Source: JAYQPQ01 sp038145405
GTDB lineage: Bacteria > Pseudomonadota > Gammaproteobacteria > Pseudomonadales > GM7GCV1
NCBI GenBank assembly: GCA_038145405.1
Contig: JAYQPQ010000057.1
Coordinates: 1 to 11,213 of the forward strand
Reading direction: 5' to 3'
DNA: 11,213 nt
Both the position numbers and the translations under genes were made by a program. Positions 1-6,959 of this stretch are shown piece after piece. The notes beneath the pieces are model-generated. The model was not told the origin of the DNA, did no database searches, and saw only the letters and a list, made by a program, of their open reading frames with translations. How positions within the stretch are numbered: the first letter of the stretch is position 1; each line of letters opens with the position of its first letter.

Positions 1-298
1 CGCCGAGCAAGCGGGTGGGTTCTATGCCGAGCATCGTGAGCGCCCCTTCTTCAAGCCGCTGGTGGAATTTATGACATCAGGACCGGTAGTCGTGCAGGTG
101 CTGGAAGGCGAGAACGCCATCAAGCGCAACCGCGAACTCATGGGTGCAACCAATCCGCAGCAGGCTGCCCCCGGTACCATCCGAGCCGACTTTGCCAGAT
201 CCATTGATGCCAACGCGGTCCACGGTTCCGATTCACCCGAGTCGGCCGCGCGCGAAGTGGCCTATTTCTTCAGTAGCGACCAGGTGTTTAATCGCTAA
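1..298 (+). CDS. ndk: Nucleoside diphosphate kinase, C-terminal part (5' end outside window)
   Basis: Ndk moves the gamma phosphate of ATP onto other nucleoside diphosphates through a phosphohistidine, balancing the cytoplasmic NTP/dNTP pools. The first complete codon is at base 2, and 98 residues remain before the TAA at 296-298. The usual bacterial protein has about 143, so roughly 45 N-terminal residues lie upstream of the window. Family signatures visible are FYAEH, LVEFMTSGP, VLEGENA, GATNP and the active-site block NAVHGSDSPESAARE; the catalytic histidine codon is at 221-223. The near C-terminal AREVAYFF is also typical. The stop codon directly abuts the rlmN start, which suggests co-transcription. 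Identification is secure; the promoter and start cannot be seen. Confidence 0.97.
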   Translation, partial: AEQAGGFYAEHRERPFFKPLVEFMTSGPVVVQVLEGENAIKRNRELMGATNPQQAAPGTIRADFARSIDANAVHGSDSPESAAREVAYFFSSDQVFNR

Positions 299-1456
299 AT
301 GAGCAGTCTTCCGGCGGCCACTGCAGTGCAGCCCGGCAAGATCAACTTGCTGGGGTTGTCGCACGCCCGCCTGAAAACAGCCTTTGCCGAGATGGGCGAG
401 TCGCCGTTCCGCGCTACCCAAATGCTGAAGTGGATCCACCAGCACGGCGTGGACGACTTCGACAAGATGACCAACATCAGCAAGGAATTGCGCCAAAAGC
501 TGAAGACTCTGGCAGAAATTCGCGGGCCCGAAGTGGTGAGCGAACATCTGTCGGCCGACGGTACGCGCAAGTGGCTGATCCGGGTCGAGGGTGGCGACTG
601 CATTGAAACCGTCTTCATTCCCGAAGACGACCGCGGCACGCTCTGCATCTCGTCGCAGATTGGCTGCGCACTCGACTGCAGCTTTTGCAGCACCGGCAAG
701 CAAGGCTTTAACCGCGACCTTTCGGCGGCTGAGATTATCGGCCAGTTGTGGATCGCCGCCCGCGCCTTCGACTCGCTCGGGCCGAATAAACGCCGCATGA
801 TTTCCAACGTGGTTTTCATGGGCATGGGCGAGCCGCTGATGAATTTCGACAACGTCGTCGACGCTATTCACATCATGCTCGACGACAATGGCTACGGCCT
901 GTCCAAGCGTCGCGTGACGCTCAGCACGGCAGGTTTGGTACCGGCACTGGATCAGCTGGCCGAGAAAGTAGATGTATCCCTGGCTATCTCGCTGCACGCC
1001 CCCAACGATGCATTGCGCAACGAACTGGTACCGCTGAACAAGCGCTACCCCATTGCTGAACTGCTGGCCGGTGCACGTCGTTACTTGGATCGCATGCCGG
1101 ATCAGCATCGCAAGGTGACGGTGGAATACACCCTGATCGATGGCGTCAACGACCAGCCTGAGCACGCGCGCCAACTCGCCGAAATTCTGCGTGTGCTACC
1201 ATGCAAAATTAACCTGATCCCCTTCAACCCCTTTGAACTAAGCCAATATCGGCGGGTCTCAGGGAATGCCTTGCAGCGATTCCGCGACATTCTGCACAGG
1301 GAAGGCCATACCGTTACCGTGCGCAAGACGCGTGGCGATGACATCGCCGCTGCCTGCGGGCAGTTGGCGGGTGAGGTCAACGACCGCACGCGACGCAGCG
1401 CACGATACCGGCAAGCCGCCGGCAATAGCATTCCCCTGGTGGAGGCCAAACCATGA
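299..1456 (+). CDS. rlmN: Dual-specificity 23S rRNA (A2503-C2) / tRNA (A37-C2) methyltransferase RlmN
   Basis: A radical-SAM enzyme that methylates C2 of A2503 in 23S rRNA and of A37 in a subset of tRNAs, using a [4Fe-4S] cluster and a methyl-cysteine intermediate. The 385 residues match the family length. Cluster cysteines C123, C127 and C130 form the CxxxCxxC motif. C116 (in TLCISSQIGC) and C353 (in DIAAACGQLAG) fit the two mechanistic cysteines known from E. coli. A GMGEPL motif, typical of radical-SAM folds, lies at 175-180. The ATG at 299 follows the ndk stop with no gap, and AGGTG at 282-286 may serve as ribosome binding site. The 3' end overlaps the next gene in an ATGA. Nothing in it looks degenerate. 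Confidence 0.97.
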   Translation: MSSLPAATAVQPGKINLLGLSHARLKTAFAEMGESPFRATQMLKWIHQHGVDDFDKMTNISKELRQKLKTLAEIRGPEVVSEHLSADGTRKWLIRVEGGDCIETVFIPEDDRGTLCISSQIGCALDCSFCSTGKQGFNRDLSAAEIIGQLWIAARAFDSLGPNKRRMISNVVFMGMGEPLMNFDNVVDAIHIMLDDNGYGLSKRRVTLSTAGLVPALDQLAEKVDVSLAISLHAPNDALRNELVPLNKRYPIAELLAGARRYLDRMPDQHRKVTVEYTLIDGVNDQPEHARQLAEILRVLPCKINLIPFNPFELSQYRRVSGNALQRFRDILHREGHTVTVRKTRGDDIAAACGQLAGEVNDRTRRSARYRQAAGNSIPLVEAKP

Positions 1457-2199
1457 AGAAGCTGGGCATGATGGCGGTTGCACTGATGTTGGTGGCTGGA
1501 TGCGCCCTGCCAACCAGTTCGGTGGTGGACCAACAGAGAGCCATCGAAACTTACGTTCAGCTCGGTTTGAACTATCTTGGTAGTGGGCAGCGCGATCAGG
1601 CCAGGTTCAATTTATTGAAAGCGCTGGAGCTCGACCGCAACGCGCCGGAAGCCCTGCACGGCATGGCGCTGCTCTATCAGTCCGAGGGCGAGGTCGCCCT
1701 GGCGGAACAGAATTTTCAGCGCGCTTTGAGCCAGGATCGCGACTTTACCCAGGCGCGCATGAACTTCGCGCGCTTCCTCTTTTTGGAAGGGCGTTTTGAC
1801 CGAGCGCGCGCCGAATACCTGCGGGTGACGCAAGACGCCAATTATCGCCTGCGGCCCGATGCCTTTGTCGGCCTCGGCTTGAGCGAACTCGAGCTGGGCA
1901 ATCGCGAAGGCGCTCGGCTGGCCCTCAACCGCGCCCTGTCCCTGAATCCAAACCAGGCTACGGCATTGATCGAAGCCGCCGAACTAGCCTGGGATGAGCA
2001 GGATTACGCTCAGGCACGCAATTATCTGGATCGCTTTGAGCGCGTGGCGCGACAGACGCCCGCCAGTCTCTGGCTTGGCGTGCGCCTGGCCTGGACTGCA
2101 CAAGATCGGGATCGCGCAGCCAGTTACGGTTTGGCGCTGACGCAGATCTATCCCGACAGCAATGAAGCCCTCCTTTATCGGCAGTCCGGGGATCCCTGA
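1453..2199 (+). CDS. pilF: Type IV pilus biogenesis/stability lipoprotein PilF/PilW
   Basis: An outer-membrane TPR lipoprotein (pilotin) needed to localise or assemble the PilQ secretin in type IV pilus systems; called PilF in Pseudomonas and PilW in some other genera. Residues 1-17 form a lipoprotein signal with lipobox VAGC (acylated Cys at 17). Residue +2 is Ala rather than Asp, consistent with Lol transport to the outer membrane. The rest, about 31-236, is a string of TPR-like helix pairs, with alanine/leucine-rich repeats clearest at 31-98 and 135-168. The length of 248 fits the family. A strong GGAGG ribosome binding site at 1441-1445 sits 7 nt before the ATG, which overlaps the rlmN stop (ATGA). 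Its position between rlmN and rodZ is conserved in non-enteric gammaproteobacteria and supports the call. No other pilus gene is in the window. Confidence 0.9.
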   Translation: MKKLGMMAVALMLVAGCALPTSSVVDQQRAIETYVQLGLNYLGSGQRDQARFNLLKALELDRNAPEALHGMALLYQSEGEVALAEQNFQRALSQDRDFTQARMNFARFLFLEGRFDRARAEYLRVTQDANYRLRPDAFVGLGLSELELGNREGARLALNRALSLNPNQATALIEAAELAWDEQDYAQARNYLDRFERVARQTPASLWLGVRLAWTAQDRDRAASYGLALTQIYPDSNEALLYRQSGDP

Positions 2200-2615
2200 T
2201 GTCCGGCGCGTCCCCTGAAGACCAGGAAATGACAGCGGGAGCGCTGGCTGCCCCGGGAGACATGCTGCGCCAGGCACGAGAGGCGGCAGCATTGACGCGC
2301 GCTCGGGTCGCCGCAGAGCTGGGCATGACGGAAACTGCCGTGCGCGAAATCGAGGAGAATCATTTCGGCAAGTTTGCCGCCGGCATTTATGTGCGTGGCT
2401 ACCTAAAAAATTACGGCAAGCTGCTGGGTCTGGATGAATCGCGCCTCCTGACAGCCTACGACCATTTCTGTGTTGAGACTGGTCTGGCGCAGACGCCAAA
2501 TCAGTGTGGAAAAAAAGTCATGACTGCAGAAGATCGCCGCCAGCTGGTGGGCTCCAGCATTATTCTGGTGGCCCTGGGTGGCGTTGGTCTGCTTATCTGG
2601 ATGGCCAGTCTCTAG
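2199..2615 (+). CDS. rodZ: RodZ-like cytoskeletal/helix-turn-helix membrane protein, short form without periplasmic domain
   Basis: RodZ is a bitopic inner-membrane protein linking MreB filaments to the elongation machinery and supporting rod shape. Residues about 18-88 form the RodZ-type HTH domain (GDMLRQAREAAALTRARVA, then IEENHFGKFAAGIYVRGYLKNYGKLLGLD). A basic DRR at 112-114 precedes a single hydrophobic segment at about 116-135. The protein ends at residue 138, three residues after that segment. E. coli RodZ has about 337 residues, with a proline/threonine-rich linker and a periplasmic beta domain (DUF4115), both absent here. The next gene starts one base after the stop, so there is no room for a frameshifted remainder. 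The start overlaps the pilF stop as TGATG, with GGGGA at 2188-2192 upstream. The call rests on HTH similarity and position. A different HTH membrane protein is possible but less likely. Confidence 0.85.
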   Translation: MSGASPEDQEMTAGALAAPGDMLRQAREAAALTRARVAAELGMTETAVREIEENHFGKFAAGIYVRGYLKNYGKLLGLDESRLLTAYDHFCVETGLAQTPNQCGKKVMTAEDRRQLVGSSIILVALGGVGLLIWMASL

Positions 2616-2616
2616 T

Positions 2617-3747
2617 ATGTTTAGCGAATCTCCTATTCGACGTCGCAAGTCCCGCCAGATTATGGTGGGTTCGGTTCCCGTAGGTGGCGATGCGCCGATT
2701 TCGGTGCAGAGCATGACCAACACGGAGACCACTGATGTCGCAGCAACCGCCGCGCAGATCAGGGCATTGCAGCAGGCCGGTGCGGATATCGTTCGTGTTT
2801 CCGTTCCCAGTCTCGCAGCGGCCGATGCTTTCGGTGAGATCCGCAAGGAAGTGGAAGTGCCTTTGGTAGCCGATATACATTTTGACTACAAAATCGCGTT
2901 GGCCGTGGCGGCCAAAGGTGTCGATTGCCTGCGCATCAACCCCGGTAATATCGGCAAGGAAAACCGGGTCCGCGCCGTGGTGGATGCCGCACGCGAACGC
3001 GGAATCCCCATTCGTATCGGCGTCAACGCCGGATCGCTGGAGAAGGATCTTCAGATCAAGTATGGCGAACCCAATGCCGATGCCCTGGTGGAGTCGGCCA
3101 TGCGCCATATCGATATTCTCGACCGCCTGAATTTCGCCGAGTACAAACTCAGCCTGAAAGCCTCGGATGTCTTTATGACAGTGGAGGCGTATCGCAAGAT
3201 TGCCAGCCAGATCGATCAGCCTTTGCACTTGGGGATCACGGAAGCCGGCGGCCTGCGCTCCGGCACGGTGAAGTCTTCCATTGGCCTGGGTCTGCTGCTG
3301 ATGGACGGCATAGGCGACACCATTCGCGTTTCCCTGGCTGCCGACCCGATTGAGGAAGTGCGGGTCGGTTGGGATATGTTGAAGAGCTTGCGCCTGCGTT
3401 CTAAAGGCATCAACTTCATTGCTTGCCCGAGCTGCTCGCGCCAGAATTTCGACGTGATCAAAACCATGAACGAGCTCGAATCCCGGCTCGAAGATATCAC
3501 CGTTCCCATGGATGTCGCCGTGATCGGTTGTTACGTCAACGGACCGGGAGAATCTAAGGAAGTCGATATTGGAATCACCGGGTCTTCACCCAGCAGTCTG
3601 GTCTATCTGGATGGCAAGCCGTTCCGCAAGATTGGCGCCGACAGTGTGGTCGAAACCATGGAGCAGCTGATCCGCCAGCGCGCCCAGGAAAAGCTGGCAG
3701 CCGCCGAGCAGCTTATTGCGACCTCGCGTACTGCTGAAAATCATTAA
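2617..3747 (+). CDS. ispG: 4-hydroxy-3-methylbut-2-enyl diphosphate synthase (flavodoxin/ferredoxin), IspG/GcpE
   Basis: The penultimate enzyme of the MEP isoprenoid pathway; it reductively converts MEcPP to HMBPP with a [4Fe-4S] cluster in the cytoplasm. I chose the ATG at 2617 because it gives 376 residues beginning MFSESPIRRRKS, which aligns with the start of E. coli IspG. An in-frame ATG at 2578 would add 13 residues that overlap rodZ. With this start the cluster ligands fall at C270, C273 (ACPSC) and C305 (GCYVNGPGE), with E312 following, the same numbering as in E. coli. Other signatures are PISVQSMTNTETTD, VADIHFDY, RINPGNIG, GVNAGSLEKDL and LGITEAGG. The gene begins one base after the rodZ stop with no clear ribosome binding site, so translational coupling is likely. 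rodZ–ispG–hisS is a conserved order. Confidence 0.97.
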   Translation: MFSESPIRRRKSRQIMVGSVPVGGDAPISVQSMTNTETTDVAATAAQIRALQQAGADIVRVSVPSLAAADAFGEIRKEVEVPLVADIHFDYKIALAVAAKGVDCLRINPGNIGKENRVRAVVDAARERGIPIRIGVNAGSLEKDLQIKYGEPNADALVESAMRHIDILDRLNFAEYKLSLKASDVFMTVEAYRKIASQIDQPLHLGITEAGGLRSGTVKSSIGLGLLLMDGIGDTIRVSLAADPIEEVRVGWDMLKSLRLRSKGINFIACPSCSRQNFDVIKTMNELESRLEDITVPMDVAVIGCYVNGPGESKEVDIGITGSSPSSLVYLDGKPFRKIGADSVVETMEQLIRQRAQEKLAAAEQLIATSRTAENH

Positions 3748-3764
3748 ATAGCAACGAGTTAAGC

Positions 3765-5030
3765 TTGAACAAAATTCAGTCCGTGCGCGGCATGAACGAC
3801 CTGCTTCCGGATCAGTCCCCGCGCTGGCAACGGGTGGAATCCGTGGTGGCCGGCATCCTCGCGAGATACGGCTACGAAGAAATGCGCTTTCCCCTGTTGG
3901 AGAGCACCGCACTTTTTAGTCGTTGCATCGGCGAGGTCACCGATATCGTCGAAAAGGAGATGTACAGCTTCGAGGATCGCAATGGCGACAGCCTGACCCT
4001 GCGCCCGGAAGGCACCGCCGGCTGCGTGCGCGCAGCGATTCAGGGCGGCTTGCTGGATCGCCCCCAGCGCCTCTGGTACCAGGGCCCCATGTTCCGCCAC
4101 GAGCGTCCCCAAAAAGGCCGCTTGCGACAGTTCCACCAGTTTGGCGTGGAAACTTTTGGCATGGAGGGGCCGGATGTGGACGCCGAGTTGCTGGCCATTT
4201 CGGCGGCCATCTGGCGCGAACTCGGTCTGGCCTCCTCAGTGCGCCTGCAGATCAACTCCCTCGGCAGCGCCGAGGGACGACGCCAGCATCGTCAGCAACT
4301 GGTTGAATACTTCAGTCAGCATGCAGATCAGCTCGACGACGACAGCCGACGTCGGCTGCATACCAACCCGCTGCGCATTCTGGATTCCAAGAACCCGGCA
4401 CTGCAGGAATTGATCGGTTCGGCACCGCGTCTCGCCGATTTTCTCGACGAGGAGGCCAGGACGCACTTTGCCGGACTCTGCGAGTTGCTCGATGGGCTCG
4501 GCATTGAATATCAGGTGAATCCACGACTGGTGCGTGGCCTCGACTATTACAGCAAGACAGTGTTCGAGTGGGTGACGGATGATTTGGGCGCTCAGGGCAC
4601 CGTCTGTGGTGGCGGCCGTTATGATGCGCTGGTTGCTCAACTGGGCGGACCGGAAACCACAGCCTGCGGCTTTGGTCTGGGCATCGAACGCCTGATATTG
4701 CTGGTAGAGACTATCAACCCCGGCTTTTTTGCTGACCTGCCACAGGTCGATGTATACCTGCTGGGGGTGCCGCAGGCCACGGTCCACAACATGCAACTGG
4801 CCGACCGCATTCGCCGGGAACTGCCGGCGCTGCGCGTGGTCTGTCATTGTGGTGGAGGCAGCTTCAAGAGCCAGTTCAAGCGGGCCGATCGCAGCGGCGC
4901 CATATGGGCGCTGGTTTGCGGAGAAACCGAGCTGGCCTCCCATCAGTGGGGAGTGAAAGATTTACGCGGAGAAACAGAGCAGCGCAGCCTGGATGAGGCG
5001 GAGATTATTGCGCTGTTGCGTTCTCGTTAA
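3765..5030 (+). CDS. hisS: Histidyl-tRNA synthetase (class II), UUG start
   Basis: Charges tRNA-His with histidine in two ATP-dependent steps; a cytoplasmic class II synthetase that normally works as a dimer. From the TTG at 3765 the protein is 421 residues, beginning MNKIQSVRGMNDLLP, which matches the family N-terminus. The next in-frame ATG (3792) would cut into the conserved RGMNDLLP, so the rare UUG start is preferred. Motif 1 lies at about 42-70, motif 2 at 108-127 (GPMFRHERPQKGRLRQFHQFG), the histidine-specific LVRGLDYYSKTVFEW at 255-269, and motif 3 at about 301-310 (CGFGLGIERL). The C-terminal anticodon-binding domain covers about 326-421. A weak AACGAG element at 3753-3758 is the only ribosome binding site candidate. 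The gene follows ispG by 17 bases and is probably in the same transcript. Confidence 0.97.
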   Translation: MNKIQSVRGMNDLLPDQSPRWQRVESVVAGILARYGYEEMRFPLLESTALFSRCIGEVTDIVEKEMYSFEDRNGDSLTLRPEGTAGCVRAAIQGGLLDRPQRLWYQGPMFRHERPQKGRLRQFHQFGVETFGMEGPDVDAELLAISAAIWRELGLASSVRLQINSLGSAEGRRQHRQQLVEYFSQHADQLDDDSRRRLHTNPLRILDSKNPALQELIGSAPRLADFLDEEARTHFAGLCELLDGLGIEYQVNPRLVRGLDYYSKTVFEWVTDDLGAQGTVCGGGRYDALVAQLGGPETTACGFGLGIERLILLVETINPGFFADLPQVDVYLLGVPQATVHNMQLADRIRRELPALRVVCHCGGGSFKSQFKRADRSGAIWALVCGETELASHQWGVKDLRGETEQRSLDEAEIIALLRSR

Positions 5031-5062
5031 CGGGCCATCATCATAGCGGCCTTTCTGGCCCG
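5031..5062 (+). other. Inverted repeat just after hisS (possible weak attenuator or mRNA 3' structure)
   Basis: Immediately after the hisS stop, CGGGCCA (5031-5037) is perfectly complementary to TGGCCCG (5056-5062), enclosing an 18-base loop. The downstream bases are not a T run, so this is not a standard intrinsic terminator. It could stabilise the end of an upstream message or be chance in a G/C-rich spacer. Confidence 0.3.
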
Positions 5063-5098
5063 AGCGGCCAAATAAGAACCCGAAAAGGTACTCGATTC

Positions 5099-5770
5099 GT
5101 GACCGATCTTAGAACTGACGACGAGCAGCTGGAAGCGCTCAAATCTTGGTGGAAGGAAAATGGCCAGCAAATCCTGGTGACGGCGCTGGTAGTTGCCACC
5201 GGCTACTTTGGCTGGACCTTCTGGACCAATGCCAAAAACGAAAAAATATACGCCGCCAACGACCTCTATATGCAGCTGGCACAGGCCTCGGAACAGGCCG
5301 AGTCCGGTGCAGTAGCCCTGGAAGAGGAGCTGCAAACGGTGCGCTTCCTCGCCGACCAGTTGCAGAACGACTATGCCAGCAGTCAATACGCGACACTGGG
5401 CGCTCTGCTCGCGGCCCGTACCGAAGTCGCATCGGACAATCTGACTGAAGCGCAGTCGCGTCTGGAATGGGCCCTGGACAACGCCGATACCGAAGCCGAG
5501 GCGCAGTTGATTAGCTACCGCCTGGCCAAGATTCGCCTGGCGCTCGACGATGCCGATGGTGCGCTCGCGCTGTTGCAGGGCGAGTCCGAGGAATATGCCA
5601 CTCTTTATGCCGACCTGCGCGGCGATGCCCTGCTGGCGCAGGGCAACCGCGATGCTGCACTGGCCGCCTACCAGGTCGCCAGCGAGAATTTGTTGCCAGG
5701 ACAGCAACACTATCTGTCCACGCTGCAGCTCAAGATTGCCAACCTGTCCAGCGGCCTGGGCTCGCTGTGA
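5099..5770 (+). CDS. yfgM: YfgM-type TPR membrane protein (SecYEG/PpiD ancillary factor)
   Basis: In E. coli YfgM is anchored in the inner membrane with its TPR domain in the periplasm, where it partners PpiD and SecYEG and helps hand over exported proteins. Here there are 223 residues: a short cytoplasmic N-terminus with DDEQLEALKSWWKENG (7-22), one membrane segment at about 24-42, then an alpha-helical TPR-like periplasmic domain. A conserved YADLRGDALLAQGNRDAALAAY block and the ending LQLKIANLS match the family closely. The GTG at 5099 is preferred because the next in-frame ATG (5270) lies beyond the membrane anchor; AAAAGG at 5083-5088 is a plausible ribosome binding site at 10 nt. Position between hisS and bamB is the conserved one. 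The last codons overlap bamB in a GTGA. Confidence 0.93.
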   Translation: MTDLRTDDEQLEALKSWWKENGQQILVTALVVATGYFGWTFWTNAKNEKIYAANDLYMQLAQASEQAESGAVALEEELQTVRFLADQLQNDYASSQYATLGALLAARTEVASDNLTEAQSRLEWALDNADTEAEAQLISYRLAKIRLALDDADGALALLQGESEEYATLYADLRGDALLAQGNRDAALAAYQVASENLLPGQQHYLSTLQLKIANLSSGLGSL

Positions 5771-6924
5771 TCTTGCGTCAGATGTGGCTCGGTGCGCTGC
5801 TGCCGCTAATGCTGGCGGGCTGCGCCTCCCTGGGAGGAACGGTCGAAACCGACCCGCCCACGGAGTTGGACGATATTTCCGCCGAGTTCAGTCTGAACCG
5901 CCTGTGGACGGTCGATATCGGCGCGGGTTTGAAGCGTGCGGATATGACGCTCGATCCCGTGCTCGATGGCGCGGTGATCTACACCGCCGATCCCAATGGG
6001 CGGGTAATGGCGATTGCTACGGAGCGCGGGCGACCCGTCTGGCGCAGTGATCTCGACGACCATCTCACCGGCGGCGTTGGCCTGACGGCCGAGCTGGTGT
6101 TGGTGGGATCTCAGGAAGGGCAACTCTATGCCCTGGCGCGCAGCGACGGCAGCCTGCGCTGGAGCGTGCGCCTGAGCAGTGAAATTCTGGCAGCGCCGGA
6201 TGGTAACGCAGCCTATGTCGTTGCGGTTGCCCAGGACGGCACTATTCACACACTGGATGCCGCTACGGGTGCGACACGCTGGGTCCAGGACATACAAAAA
6301 CCACTCCTCAGCCTGCGCGGGAATGGTCGCCCGCGTGTGGCGGCTGATATGGTCTATCTCGGGCTCGACAACGGCAAGGTGGCAGCCTATCACCTGGCCG
6401 ATGGCAGCCCGGTCTGGGAAGCCCGCATTGCGGTGCCGGAAGGCACTACTGAACTCGAGCGCATGGTCGATGTGGACATGCGGCCGCTAATCTTCAGTAA
6501 CCGGCTGTTCGCTGCCAGCTACAACGGCGGTCTCATGGCCATTGATACGGCAACCGGACGCAGCGAGTGGTTCCAGCAAGGCTCCAGCCGTCGCGATCTG
6601 GCCTATTTTGGCGGTCTGATTGTGGCCACCATGCTGGATAGCCGGGTAGTCGCCTACAACGTGACTTCGGGCAGCCAAATATGGGAATCCAGCGCCCTGC
6701 TGAACCGCGATGTCACGGCACCCGTAGCGGCTGACGCCTTTGTTGCCGTCGGCGAACGGGAAGAAGGTTACCTGCATCTGTTCAACCGCCGTACCGGCGC
6801 GCTGGCGGCACGCACCAAGGTGGATTCATCCGGTATATCCGCCAATCTCCTGATCGATGGTCAGCTGATCTATGCCCTGGACCGGGGCGGTGATCTGCAT
6901 GCCTATCGGGTGGAGCCGCGCTGA
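5767..6924 (+). CDS. bamB: Outer membrane protein assembly factor BamB (lipoprotein beta-propeller)
   Basis: BamB is a periplasm-facing outer-membrane lipoprotein of the BAM complex that binds BamA and aids insertion of beta-barrel proteins. The 385 residues carry a lipoprotein signal with lipobox LAGC and acylated Cys at 19. Repeated PQQ-like beta-propeller blades follow, each with a pattern like DGSLRWSVRL, ATGATRWVQDI or TSGSQIWESS. Signature stretches include KPLLSLRGNGRPRVA (178-192) and ERMVDVDMRP (231-240), whose LSLRG and DVD elements are regions linked to BamA contact in E. coli. EGYLHLFN and TKVDSSGI are also typical. I chose the GTG at 5767, which overlaps the yfgM stop; an ATG at 5782 would still leave a functional lipobox, so the start is uncertain by five residues. 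Confidence 0.95.
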   Translation: MILRQMWLGALLPLMLAGCASLGGTVETDPPTELDDISAEFSLNRLWTVDIGAGLKRADMTLDPVLDGAVIYTADPNGRVMAIATERGRPVWRSDLDDHLTGGVGLTAELVLVGSQEGQLYALARSDGSLRWSVRLSSEILAAPDGNAAYVVAVAQDGTIHTLDAATGATRWVQDIQKPLLSLRGNGRPRVAADMVYLGLDNGKVAAYHLADGSPVWEARIAVPEGTTELERMVDVDMRPLIFSNRLFAASYNGGLMAIDTATGRSEWFQQGSSRRDLAYFGGLIVATMLDSRVVAYNVTSGSQIWESSALLNRDVTAPVAADAFVAVGEREEGYLHLFNRRTGALAARTKVDSSGISANLLIDGQLIYALDRGGDLHAYRVEPR

Positions 6925-6950
6925 CGCTCTCCCCGGCTATCGGCTAGAAT
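6921..6950 (+). promoter_or_regulatory. Candidate sigma70 promoter directly upstream of der
   Basis: A -10-like TAGAAT (6945-6950, 5 of 6 to consensus) lies 18 bases after CTGACG (6921-6926, 4 of 6), which overlaps the bamB stop codon. Transcription would be expected to start near 6957, only about 3 bases before the der ATG at 6960. No Shine-Dalgarno sequence lies between. This is prediction by inspection only. Confidence 0.45.
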
Positions 6951-6959
6951 GGCCGCGCC

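Noticed and set aside
233..1174. Long open frame of 313 codons on the - strand opposite rlmN
   Set aside because: It lies wholly opposite a strongly conserved rlmN, shows no recognisable motifs, and long antisense frames are expected in G/C-rich coding DNA.
2578..2616. Upstream ATG extending IspG by 13 residues
   Set aside because: The extension overlaps rodZ, has no family similarity, and the ATG at 2617 gives exact E. coli numbering of the cluster cysteines.
4236..4943. Antisense open frame opposite hisS
   Set aside because: Fully contained in hisS and without family features.
5550..6050. Open frame of 166 codons on the + strand spanning the yfgM/bamB junction
   Set aside because: It is out of frame with both genes and its arginine/alanine-rich composition is typical of a shifted reading.
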